The notes beneath the pieces are model-generated. The model was not told the origin of the DNA. It ran no database searches and saw only the letters and a list, made by a program, of their open reading frames with translations. Shown here piece by piece: positions 9,891 through 23,800 of a DNA stretch of 64,000 nt. Positions within the stretch are counted from its first letter, which is position 1; each line of letters starts with the position of its first letter. Source of the DNA: Plasmodium brasilianum (lineage: Eukaryota; Apicomplexa; Aconoidasida; Haemosporida; Plasmodiidae); the NCBI RefSeq assembly GCF_023973825.1, contig NC_090118.1, positions 248,001 to 312,000 on the forward strand. Reading direction: 5' to 3'. Both the position numbers and the translations under genes were made by a program.

Positions 9891-12465
9891 AAATAAAGAA
9901 TAATGAAGAAAAAAATTAAGTCTTCCTCTTTATGCCCTTAGGAAAGACGTGAAGCGTTTTCCTGTCATGCCATCATATTTTTGTAAAGTCTTAAATTTCA
10001 CAAATTGTATGTTTTGCTTATGACTTGCAATGCGATATATTTTTTTTTCCGTTAAATTATTTTAAGCACATGACCCGTGCTCGTTTGTAAGAGCATGAAC
10101 AATATAAGGAATTATTTAATATTCTTTTCCAAATTATTTTTTTTTTTGTGTTTTTTGTATACATTTTGCATTTATGTTGCATTTATTTTTACCAAATATA
10201 TGATATACTTACGTAGTTGAAGAATTCTCTTACACATAACTACATTTTTTCTTGAATTTTTTTTTTTTTTTTTGTGTAATATATATATATTATATATATT
10301 TAAAAGAATATATATTTTTTTTTTATAGATGATTCTCTTCTTTTTTTTTTTTCTGTAATGATGAATTTTTTCATTCATATTTAATTAAACTTTCTTTATA
10401 TATCTTATATTTTTTGTTAAGTGTTTGCTCATTTTGCAAAATATGGCACACACTTTACAAAAACCTGCACATTTATACACACGCATACATGTGTGTATTA
10501 TTTCAACAAATATTTATATGCCCACACACAGTAATTTATTTCTGTATATATGTTATCCATGCATTTTACTCATTTTTACTTCATTATAAGTGTAGCACCT
10601 TTGTTCACAAACATATTAACTACTTTTTAGAGGTGGTATAATGTAGCATACTACTAATATATTATTGAGATTAATATAGAATGGTGAAAAATACGATCTT
10701 AATTTTTTTTTTTTTTTTTTAAAAAAACCACTGTATATTAATACAAGTTTTTATACTCTAAGAAATAGCATTTATCTTATATTTGCACGTAATTGTAAAA
10801 ATTGTAAACTTTAAAGTGTAGTGCCTCTCTGCCATCTTTTTTTTTTGAACATTACTATATGTACTTCATTATTATTACTACTTTTTATGCTTCATTCTCT
10901 CCCTCAAATGCTCTATTTGAACATTAGTATCTGTGCCATTTTCCCCTTTTTAATTTAATTGAAGTAAATTATATTTTTTTCCTTTATCTTCTTTTTTTTT
11001 TTTTTTCATTGTGGTATATGTACAAAAACTCCGTTCACGTAAAGCGAAAAAACTTTTTATTAAATATTTCTCGGGTTTACAGTTAATTTATAGGAAGGTA
11101 AAAATAGGAAATTTTCACATTTATCCGAACTGTGTAATTGTATTTTCTTTTTTTTTTTTTTTTTTGAACCATTTTAATAATTAAATTTTTTTGTATTTAA
11201 ATAGAAAAAAAAAAAAAAAAAAGAATCAATTGCACCATATTTTATGTCCTTTTTTTAATTTAATAAAAAATAATATATACTTCTTAACTGACCTAGTATT
11301 TTGTAATTGCAAGTTTCCCTGGTACATATGTGCATACAAATTTTAAAAGTAAAGACAACTATTCCTTTGCTACCTTATTTTAATTTTTTTTTTCATTTTT
11401 GGCATTAAAAAAAGTGCAATTATCAAAAAGGGTACTTTCATATACGTGCATGTATCTATCTATGTATATACGTTATTATGTATGCCGTTATATGTGCAGT
11501 TATGTATATATACATATTCTCAGTTATGGATATATGTTTGTACGCCTTTCCAAATTTCACAAGTATTCTGCATAGGTATACTTCCCCATTTGAGAATATA
11601 CAAATTTGTAATGAAAGAGAATAAAAATATATTTAAGCTAATTTTTTAATTTTTCATATACATATATATAGTCACTATCAATCGTTATTAAAAGAACCCC
11701 TTTTATACTCATTCCCTCCAAAGTTTATGTCTCACACAATTAATTTGAAGGTGTGAATACTATATAAGATAAATTAAAAGTTAACAAAATATACTTGACT
11801 CAATGAAAAAGAAAAAAAAAAATAGTATTGTCCAAATATGGGGTTATGAAAATCTACAAATGCTTATTTTCCACCTCCCCCTACAGATTTCATATATAAG
11901 CCTAAGCACATATGCATATATATAAATGCTTGTACATATGTATACAAATATATATATAAATACATACATATATAAGCATATATATATATATAAGTTCATA
12001 TATATATGGGTGTGGATATTGATACCTTTACGTATCTATTACGTTCAAGTTTCATCTATGAAATAACGTCGAAATATTATTGGTATTTTTATAAAGCTCC
12101 ATATTTTCTTAATCAAAACAAAAAATTTGTTTTCTGCAGAACACCCATATACATTATTCACTAATTCTTTTAATAAAAGAAAAATAAACATTCAAATGTA
12201 AATCGCGTGTAAATATGTATAAATATATATAACCTTTGTATAGTATGCAAAATATACCCTAGAGGAAAAGAATATTATAAGGCCAAATGTAATAATTCAT
12301 TTTTTTGTGGCATTTTTTTTAATTTAATTTTTTTTTTTAACCTTTTAAAGAATTTTCATAAAGATGAAATTAAATGAATTTTTTTTTTTTTTTTTTCTTT
12401 TGACATTTATATATGCAAACATAAAAATATATATACATACATACGTACAATATATATACATACAT

Positions 12466-12499
<34 letters not shown>

Positions 12500-14421
12500 T
12501 AAAATATATATATATGCATAATTTAATAACAAATATGCCGTGTATCCACATTAGCGTATGCTACTGCCCACACTTTAGTTACAATACTTCCACGTACAAT
12601 TTTTTAAACATTATTTATATTTAAGCATTCTACAAAATTATAAAAACCTAAATTTTTGCTCCTTTTTAATATATGCATAACTTACTATATTCAAAACTTC
12701 ACTTAGATGAATACTAATTATTTTTTAATGTCAGCCTTTCACCTCATCACAAGTATACCAATATATGCTATATGTACGTCGTTATATTTACGTTTCTAAC
12801 TATAACACAAATGCAATATATATATATATATATACATGTTTAAATACAAATACGCTTTTTATACAGAGTCGTCCTTGTATACATACGAGCCTAAATTTTT
12901 TAACTTAGATATTTTCTACATCGCTGCGTTTAAATATTTTTCATTTCACATCCCCTCATTTGCTAAAAGATTTATGTTTATTCTGTTTTTTAATTTTAAG
13001 TATAAGTACTACTATACTTACTCTGTATATGCAAATATATACATTACATAAGTATGTATAATACATATATATACATTTTTTTTTTTTTTCCTTTAACCTT
13101 GTTCTAATTCTTTCTCTTAAAGGCAACATAAAAACCTTAATCCTTTCATGTGCCTTTATACCTTATGCACGCACTTTCAAAAAAAAAAAAAAAAAATAAT
13201 AACAAAAAACAAATAATGTATAACAAATATAGTGCCTCCTTTCTTTTAAGTATGAGAAAATTTTAAAAACATAAAATTATTTTTATGTAAATTAATTTCA
13301 TATTTTACGCATTGAATAAAGAAAAAAATAAATATTCAATAAATACAATAATTTTTTCCTGCGTGTTATACATGTAAAATTATAATTAAACAAAGTCATA
13401 TACAAATGTTATTTTTCTCATTTAAAAATATGCTATTTCGTTCTTAATGATTTATACATATATATATAATACGTAAGTACATAACTTCGTACATATATAT
13501 GCATTTATATATATATATGTATATACATAAATTCATATATATATAACGTAGGTAATATATATATATATATATATATTCATATGTATATATAATTTTGCAT
13601 ATTCACTGAATTTATATTTTTCTTAATATAGCACAATTTATACATTGCATAGCCACTACGCACTTGATTATGTATTGAGAAAACTTCATGTTATTGATCT
13701 ACGTAATTTTGTACGCATTCGTATATAAGATAAGAACATTGTTTTCATTATATTTTTTCTTGAAAGTTAGTATATATCATCTTTACGTTAGAATTTTTCC
13801 CTGTTTAGAACTTCAACATATAACGCTTTTTTATATTAAAAAAAAAATATATATACATGTATACATTTATATACATATACTTGCAATGAATGAATTTAAA
13901 TTTGTGTTTTTTGCAATCTTTTTAAGCACATACATATATATGTACATTTATATATATGCATACATTTATACATACATACATAAACGTACGTACGTGTATT
14001 TATTTAATTAGAAGGTATGTGTTCATTTACAGAAAAAAGAAATACCTATTTTTTTATATATAACACATATTTCACTTTAACATGTTTTTTAATTTTTTTT
14101 TTTTAAAAGTGTATTTTTATTTTATTTTTTTATATGCTTTTAAGAAGGTTTGAGAGATGCATAATTGCGCGCATTGTATATATACGTATGTTTAGTGAAT
14201 TTTATAGTGTACATAATGCTTACGTACGTTTTTTATATACATAATATACATTGTTTATATTGTGTACGTTATATTTTTATTTGTTTGTATTTGTTAACCT
14301 TAATTTCATGTGTTAATTTATATTTTATTTTTTCCCCTTTTTTTGCGTGAAATTATTTTATTTTTCCCTTTGGAGAAGTGCACGTTTTATAAGTGTATAT
14401 AGTGGTAGCACACACATATAT

Positions 14422-14580
14422 GTGTATATGTTTATAGGTATATATGTTTATAGGTATATATGTTTATAGGTATATATGTTTATAGGTATATGTGTGTATA
14501 GGTATATATGTTTATAGGTATATATGTTTATAGGTATATATGTTTATAGGTATATATGTTTATAAGTCTATATGTATATA
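14422..14580 (+). repeat. 16-bp tandem repeat upstream of the giant HECT gene
   Basis: About nine to ten copies of TATATGTTTATAGGTA, slightly degenerate at both ends (one unit has GTGTATA; the last drifts to TATATGTATATA). It lies 300-460 bp before the HECT start codon, in the probable 5' UTR or promoter. Confidence 0.9.
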
Positions 14581-14883
14581 TGTTTATATGTATATATGTG
14601 TATATGTATATGTGCATACGCATTTGCAATCGAACGTATATAGGTATTTATAGATACATGTGTATATATATTTTTGCGTGTATGGTGTAGATGCATGTGC
14701 CGATATGCTTATAATACACAAATATATATATATATGTATATATATATGTACGTGTACATGTTTATGTGCATGTATATGTATGTATATACCTATTCGCGTG
14801 TATAGCTCCACGGCTCCTTCCCCCTCCATTTAGTAATAGTTATGAACATTACCCTCAGTTTTCACCAAAGTTATGTGTAAAAG

Positions 14884-17800
14884 ATGAAAATCCAAATACC
14901 GAAAGATGATAATTTCATATTGATGCTAGATAAAATTAGTGAAGAGGAAAAGTTTTTTATTCATGTTTTATCTACATGTGACAACAAGAATTTATTAGAT
15001 CACTTATTCCCATTCGTTGATTGGGTATGGTTGAAATCCGATTTAATTGCGTGGGCCCCAGTACTAAATAGGTTTGACGACTTACTTCATAAATATATTG
15101 TACATAATAAATTAAATAAGCAAGAAAATAGTGTTATTAAAGAGGATGATAAGATTAAGTTAAATGAAAATGGGGTAAAAGACACTCATTTAGGTGACCA
15201 TAATATTGGTCCTATAAATAAGGCAAACAATTGTAGTGATATTTGTAGTGATATGCGTAGTAATAACAATTATGAAGAAGGACGAAATGAATACTTCCCC
15301 CCTGTGAATAGTAATAAGAAAGAGGACCAGAGGGTAGAAAAAGAACAAAGTGATGATACATTTATACCGTCCGATTTGCTTATAGAAGAAGTGCTAAGGT
15401 TTACGTATTACATATTAGATAATTGTTTAAGTAAATCAAAGTATAATTCGTTAGATCATTTGCTAGTACTTTTATGGAGTTTCAATCCCAAGATATCAAT
15501 TTTGTCTGCTCAAATATTAAATATATATTATTTATTTATAAAAAAAACGAAAAAAAATGAGAATAAAATTAACGAAATTGTGAATTTTTTATCAGCACTA
15601 ATTAATATACCAGTACCGAATTTTCTTCATCCATATATTAATAATGACCTTGGTAGAATAAATGATAATAACTATATATCAGGAATAGTTCTATATTATT
15701 TACATGACCCATTAGATAAAAAATATATGAATAATGTTTATTATAAAATTGAGAATAGATACTTTTTAGATTTAATTGATTACAATTTAAATGTAAATAA
15801 AATAGTTATACAAATTGATGATTACAAAATACCTTTTACTTCAATTTTTCCAAAAGAAGTTAAGTATAATGAAGCAAAAGAAGTACTTCAATATGCATAT
15901 GATACAGTTGTTAGGAAATATAATATCTGTGAAAAGAAAGCATATGATTTAAGACATAAATTAAGAATATATATGGGATTATTATGCCCAAAATATAGAA
16001 GAAAATTGTTTAATTTAAGGTATTTAATTATATCCGGTTCTTTGTCAATTAATTCTATATTATATCCTCAGATTATACCTAGTAATACAATATTTTTACA
16101 AGAGCTATTGTACTTTTTAAAGTACCATAAATACATTCATTATAATACTTTACATATTATTTTCGATTTATTAACCACAGCAATAGAATCACATTTGCAT
16201 TATAAAGTCGTTTCAGATATTTTGGGTTTGCGTTTGCATAGTGGCTTATTTATTAGTATTTTTAAATATTACTTAAATTATTTTTTGTCACCTAATACTA
16301 TACAAAAGGATATATGTCCCTTATACATAATGAATGAATGCAAGGACGAGATGTATAGCACCAATGATATTAACTCAATTTATATAAGAAAACATGGAAG
16401 TCAAAGGAATGGTATTTCATACGCTCCTAGTGGAAGCCACAGTAAGAACATTGTAATTGCTCCCATTGATAATGTTAGCTGTAATAATAGCAACAGTAGT
16501 AACGATAATAATAGTGCGAATAATACTAATTTCGCCCGAGGCAATATATACAGCTCAGTAAGTGAACTCTTACCAAATGTAAGCAATGCGAGTTCGAACC
16601 CAAATAATTTTTCTTATATGTCACAAGGACAAAGTAATAATAGACCGAGAAACATCTCACGATTACAGCGGTGGGAACAGCAGCAGCAGCAGTGGGAACA
16701 GCATCTACAACGGTGGGAACAGCTTCGACATCAGTGGGAACAGCAGCAACAGCAGCAACAGCAACAACAGATGAATCTCTCTGTTTTAGCGACCCACGAT
16801 CCAAATGATACAACCTCCAGTAATTTAAGGCCATTACAAAATATCGAAAGTAATCAAATATCTACCGTACATTGTACAAGCGGTGCACAAACAGCAGTTT
16901 TATCTGGTGATAATTATGGCCAAATAGGAAATGATGTCACCCATGGAATTAGTGTTGAACAACCTGGAGGTGAAAAAACGAATAATGATAATGTAGATAT
17001 AGCAGCAAATAGTGATGAGAATCATCTGAACATCCAGGATCGCCCAAATAGCGTCATTGAAAATAGTAGTGGTTATATATTAAGAGACTCCTTGGGTACT
17101 AATAATTCCACCAATATTATGAGTTATATCAATTATGTGGATGCTGCAAATCATAGTAATCATGATAATCGTACCATTATGAACAATCCGAACGGCGGCA
17201 CAAGTGAGAACTTGGTAGCAGTACGGAATAACAACAGATCAAATGATGTTAATGCAAATGTAGGTGAAAATATGAACATTTTTGATTATATTAACAACAG
17301 AAATAATGTAAACCATGAAGGAAATATAAGCATTTTGGACTACATAAATAACACGGAGGATATTCATATTAGTAGTAACACAGATAGTAGAGTAAATAAC
17401 AACCAGCAGAATGAAAGTAATAGATATAAAGAAGAAATACAATATGGAAATTTTATAAGTGAAGAAGTTATAATAAATAACATTAAAAAATGTAAATTAA
17501 GTGGTGAAAGTGAATTTACAAATATTACTAAAAAATATTTTAAAGATTTTAGGAAAAAAAAAAAACAAGTATCTATGATGCAGCAATTATTAACCTTATA
17601 TCATATATGTATAATGGAACCATGTCCTATTTTAACCATAGCTCAACAAAATACATTAAAAAATTTCCCCATATATTTATTAGACAGTTATACGCTTAAC
17701 TTACCTATAGTTCATATGTTATTAAGAATAATGGAAACACTACTAGATTTTACGCCAAATTTTTATTTTACTGCAAAAAATGAAGAGGAATTATATAAAA

Positions 17801-20800
17801 TATTACTGTCCCGTTTTCAATATGAAATATTTATGATGTCAGATAGTTTTTATCATATGAAAAGAGATGATTTTTTAAAGTACTACTTTGAACCATTTAA
17901 TTATGATGAATATGACAAAACTTTTATTGAAAGTAAGGAGGATATGGAGCTATATATACGTAATAGGAAGAATGCAAACAATACACGATTTGGTAATTTG
18001 CATGGTGGAAACAAAAATAATAACACAGAGTTAGACACACATGGTGATGATGATAATATTCATAGAAACTCTGCAAAAGGGATACATATCAAAAATAGTG
18101 CCCTCAATAATACTTCAGATTGTCTTACTGGCGATGTACAGAGATGTAATAATGACAATAATAATGATCATAATATTAACCATAATAATGAGTATAATAA
18201 TAATAGTGTGCAGAGTAAAATAACAGTAGCTAATGTCAAGCTTGTAGATACAACATCACAAGTATATAATGAGAATAGCATATTTTCACATCATAACGAG
18301 AGGCTTATAAAACTTTTTGCCGAAAATAATATCAACGTTAACGCGACTGATGATATTTTACTTAACAGATTTACCTTTTGGTTGAAGTTATATATATATG
18401 AAGAGAGAGTAAAAATAATAAAGATGATAATAAAGGCTCTAAACTTAGCTTTGAAAGGACATTCGCCAACAGATACATTACTTGATATATTTACAAATAA
18501 TTATATTTCTGTTAAAATAATTAAATATATTTTAAAATATCCACATAAATTTGGTTTATGTTTATATGGATATATATTAGGGTTTATATATGAACATATT
18601 TATGAAGATCCAACCATTTTATCTACTTTATTAAAAGAAGGAATATTAAATATTATGTTGAACAGTATAGTAGAAGAGAATTTGAAAGATGAAACTGTAT
18701 TAATATATGTACCCTCCTTATTATCCCTAATGTTTATTCATAGCATTGGAAAATCAGCTATGAAAAAGTTAAATTACACACCAATATATAATCTTTTCCA
18801 TTTTGTAATCAAGACAGATTATTTTTTTTTTGATCGATTTGGGGATATTGCTGTTTCGATTGGTAATATTATTAACGAGTTAGAAAATTATGGTTTTGTT
18901 ATGAAAGACTTTTTAACATTTCATGTAAAGCTTTTAAAAAAATTATATATCGAGGGTTTAAATTTAGGCTATTGGAAATGTATAGATTATAATTATATTG
19001 AAAAATATGTAGAGTCATGTGTTAAAAAATCGCAAGATGTACAATTAAAAGATTTAAATATTGACAGATACAAATATAGAAAAGATAATTTTTTTCTAGA
19101 TAGGTTATCTATTGTTTGTAGATGTATTTTGTCCTATATGAAAAGTTCGTGGATTAAAACTTTTATAAAATTGAATGGTTTGAAATTTTTAATGGCATTT
19201 ACTAATTTAATAAGCTTACCACCGAATTTTATTCATATCTTTGAGTATCATCCTATTTACACCTTTATTATGAAAATTTATCTTTATTCCTCCTTTAAGA
19301 ATATTTACAATCAATTCCTGTTCCCCCTTTATAATTACAGCAATTTTGTTTTATACATACAGTATTTGAATTTACTGTTGAAAAATAGCCTTTATTTCGA
19401 TCTCAGCGAAAATATAGTTGTGGCTAAGAAGTCAGTAATTGGGGGAGGGAAAGATAATACTACTGTGAGTAGAGGCGGTGATGATGCGAGTAGCAGTAGT
19501 AACATTGCCATGAGGAAGTTTAAAAATGCAAGTAGAAACGGTAACATAGCTAGCCGAAACGGTAACAACCATAGCAATAAGTATTTAAGGACGGATTTTT
19601 TTTGCGGTCCGTTTATAGATCGCAATAAACTACTGTTGTGTAACATTACGCAGTTATTTAACATTTTATATTTTTTAATTTCTGCATATACGGATGCAAA
19701 AGGATTATACGGAAATGAAGAGAAAATGTATGATTCACCAGAGTTATCAAATAGGAAAATTTTAGAAGTCTTTTCAGACGTTCTTGTAACTATTGAAAGT
19801 GTTTTTGATTTCTTTTATACTCTTTATTTTTATCAAACGAATGACTTAAATTTGAATATCTTTTTACATTTAAAAGACAAAGTATGTATACATGAACATA
19901 TAAAAAAAACCCTAAGAAATAGTCAAAACAAGTCGGATTATTTGTTATATAATTTATATGGATCTACAAGATCCTTATTTTGCTATTCAGTTAATAACAA
20001 TTTATATGAATTAAACAATACAGAAAATAAAGTACATATCATATGTGATCAAGACAATGCAGATGATTACAAATTTACTGATCATCTTAGTCTTCTGGAT
20101 GATGAGGATAGGGTTTATAAAGCTGTATATAAATATACGCTCTCACAAGTTATATCAGAATTTTCTTCCTTTATTCATAAGAATATGAAAAACCCCTCAG
20201 ATATAATTGCTTTTAAGAAAAAAGAAAAATCAAAATTTAAAAAATATTTTTCAAGTTTGGAAAACTCATTCGAGAAATATGACACCAACAAAGATGTTAG
20301 TAGTAGTGCTCCAAGTGATGCAGATAATAATTATGGTCAAATGTATAATGATTTGTTTGAACAAAATATTCCAGTAAGTATTGAAACAAATAAAAATAAT
20401 ACTACTACAATATATTCGAGTAACAATAATGAATTAAATAGAAACACAATCAGTAGTAATGACAACAGTACCTTGCCTGCTGAAACTATTATGACAATGT
20501 ATGCCAAGTATAATAATGATAATAATATGAATGATAGTAATGGTACTGGTGATGGTACTGGCAATGGCACTGCTAACCGTGAAGGAGAACACGGCAAAAG
20601 AAGCCATCTCGATAATGACAAATCGAAGAAGGTAAAAACACCAAAATTCGAGTATAATGATTATTATATTGAAGATAAAGACATTAAAATGCACACAAGT
20701 TATCCATACGAATCGAAGTATGTCATGTGCGAAAGTTTACGATCATTATTAGTAGTTATTAAGAAATTTTTTATTATGGTTAACTTAGCCTGTCATACAA

Positions 20801-23800
20801 GGCAATTAAAATTGAAGTCAAGTCCAAATTATGTTTTTTACAATGTTATACAGCAGAAGCATATACTGTGCATTATTAGGTGCTTGACAAAATGCATGAT
20901 GAATGTACCATTAGTTACGAAGCCTATTCAGGAAAATTCATACATGACCATGGATGTGAGTAGTATTTATACTGTACTTTATGATTATGTGACGGTGGAA
21001 AAAATTAATTATTTGAATAAGGAAAACGAAAAAAGGGTAAAATATAGTACTACAACTACTAGCGACAATAATAACAGTGGTACGGGAAACACTAACATCG
21101 GTAATGACTGTAGCAGTTATGCAGTGAAGAATCCTCTTAAAAATGCGGCAAAAAAAATATACAAGGCATCCCCAAGTAGTGTGGAACCGAATAGCTTAAA
21201 ACAGAATTGCACTGCGTATGAACATATGTTTGAGGGAAATCAACAGAAGGTAGCGTGCAGTGGTAACAATAACAATAATAATCACAGTAATAGTAACTAC
21301 AACAGTAATAGTAACTACAACAGTAATAGTAACTACAACAGTAATAGTAACTGCAATAGTAATAGTAACTGCAATAGTAATAGTAACTGTAACAATCAGT
21401 GCTATCCCATGAACAGTAATATGGAATACAAAAAGTGCGACCAAAATTACAACCTCTATGATTATTCTTACACATCTCATATGAATTATCATGTTGAGAA
21501 AATCGACAATTATTTCCCAGAAAGTTTCTATATGGAAGAGATACTATTTAAAAAGTACAATTTTAATTTTTCGAATATCAAGGTGGTTCCAAATAAAGAC
21601 TTGTCGAATGATCAGATGGAAAACAAGGAGCATAATGTAACTACAACCATGAGCAGGGGCACGAATGAAGATGCATATACCAATGCCTATGAGAAGGGGG
21701 TGTACAGTTTCAACAATGTGGATGACAATAATATAGTTGATAGTAGTGTGGATGGTAACATTGTGGGTAATAGCAGATTGTGTCGTAACGATGAACGACG
21801 CGTAGGCAACAATATTGACTTGAGTAAATATAATAAAACATACATATGCACGAATATTAGAAGTGCAAATGGCTTAATACAGGTGACGGATAGGACAAAT
21901 AATTACAACGAATTAAACGGAGCAAATAGCGGATACAAAACCGAAAAGTTGAATAACAGAAGAAGGGATAATAATAATAAGGATGCAAGGGATGGGCAGA
22001 ACGAAAAGAGGCAAGATAAGGACTTCGAGAAGGACGAACAGAATGATCTTAACAATATGTTATGTGAAGATAAACTGAAACAAGTTTTAGTAAATATAGA
22101 AAATTATTCCCCTATAAAAACAGTGAAATATATTTCCGAAATAATAAACATATTACATAAATTACTTTCAGATAATAAATTAGAATTCATTAGCTATTTT
22201 TATTTCTTAGATTTATTATACAAAGTAGGTACATTTGATTTTATATTCAATATGTTTAATTATGTTATGAGTGTATATATATCCCTCTTAGCATTATATT
22301 ATAAAAAAAAGAAGGAAAATAAGCAAAACGTGAACTCGAAATTTACGTACTATATTCCTATACATATAAGTAAAAATTATACATGCACCAATACCTATTT
22401 TGTTCGATATATAATGAGGTTAATGCAATATTATGCAGACTCAGATGTAAATAATATCAAAACCTATTTACAAATTACAGTTAAAGGAATTAATGCTTTC
22501 TTAGATTTTTTCATTAGTCTTATAAATATAGGAAAATTTAATTTGATATTATTTTGTCAAAAAATGCTGCATCCCCTTACCAGGATTAACAACAATTTTG
22601 AAGGTGGTCAATCACAAGAAAAACCAAACACTGACTCCAAGGGGGAGCAAGTTACTAATAACACTACAACTGTTGCTGCCACTGATGTAAATAGTAGTGC
22701 GAATAATGCAGATACTCAAGGAGGGAACGTAAACCATGCTTCGGGGGATAGTGCTGAAAATCCTAAGGAGGCATCTGCTCATAAAATAAACCATTCAGAG
22801 GAGGAGAGAGTAAAATGCGCATCATACACGAATGGATCCTGTGAACAATTAGAACAGAACAAAAATGCCAATGGTGTTAATATTTTGCAAGTTGGAAATA
22901 ACGAGGTCAACATTAACGCTAACGTGAACACTAATGCTAATGTTAACCTTAACGGTAATATGAATAACGTGCGTCATAATGACGTAGCAAAGAACGAACT
23001 GGGCAGTTGCCCCCTTAAGGAAAATAATAGCGGTAGAAATAGTAATAGCAACTGTAACAATAGTAATAGTGGTGATATTAAAGGGGAAAACGGTTCACAG
23101 ATCGCGAATAATTATTATGTACAAAATGGCGTAAGTAAAAACATGCCACAGAGTGATAAATGCGACTACAAGTGTTATAAGGAAAAGAATGAAGAAAAGA
23201 AAAGGGGAAAGATAAGGAATACATTTACCTATAATAATAATTTTTTATTTTCACTTGACTACTTTGACATAATTAATACCATAAGATCAGTGAAATGTGA
23301 AATATCGAATAACATCTTCATGTGGTTAACATATATTAACAGCACAAGTGTAAAAATTAACAATCTAGGTAAAAATAATATATATATTAATTTTAACAAT
23401 AATATAATATATACCTTTTTAAAAATAATTTTAAAATTTATTCATCATTCGACGGAAATAGAACCGAAAATAATCGAATTATGGATGAAAGAGAAAAATA
23501 CAGATAAAAAAAATGTAAGCAGTAAGGAAAAGGATAAAGATATATATAATTACCCTAATGTAAATATATTAGAAGAATGGGCAGTAATGGGTTTTGATGA
23601 AAAAACTATATATGACTGCTTAAATTATTCTGGAACAACAGACTTAGATTGTACATTAAATTATTTGGATAAAGTAAAGGGAAAAGAATTCTTTTTAAAT
23701 TATAATAAAGACAGAAAATCGGGTGGTCAGAAAAATAAAGATGGTAAAAGGTCGACCTACTACGAATTTGATGATAATAGCAGTGATGAAAATTCGACCA

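Larger units (their letters stand above)
9461..14883. other. 5.4-kb gene-poor region before the giant HECT gene
   Basis: Apart from the two minisatellites listed separately, it holds (TA)n, TATG/TACA-type microsatellites and poly-T runs. Open frames here are short and made of Tyr/Ile/Phe/Leu/His from AT repeats; I support none. It should contain the 3' UTR of the hydrolase gene and the promoter and 5' UTR of the HECT gene. A non-coding RNA is possible but not visible. Confidence 0.6.

Noticed and set aside
10414..14350. Several 60-110 codon + frames in the gene-poor region
   Set aside because: Tyr/Ile/Phe/His composition typical of TATA/TACA repeats; no motifs and no consistent splice sites.
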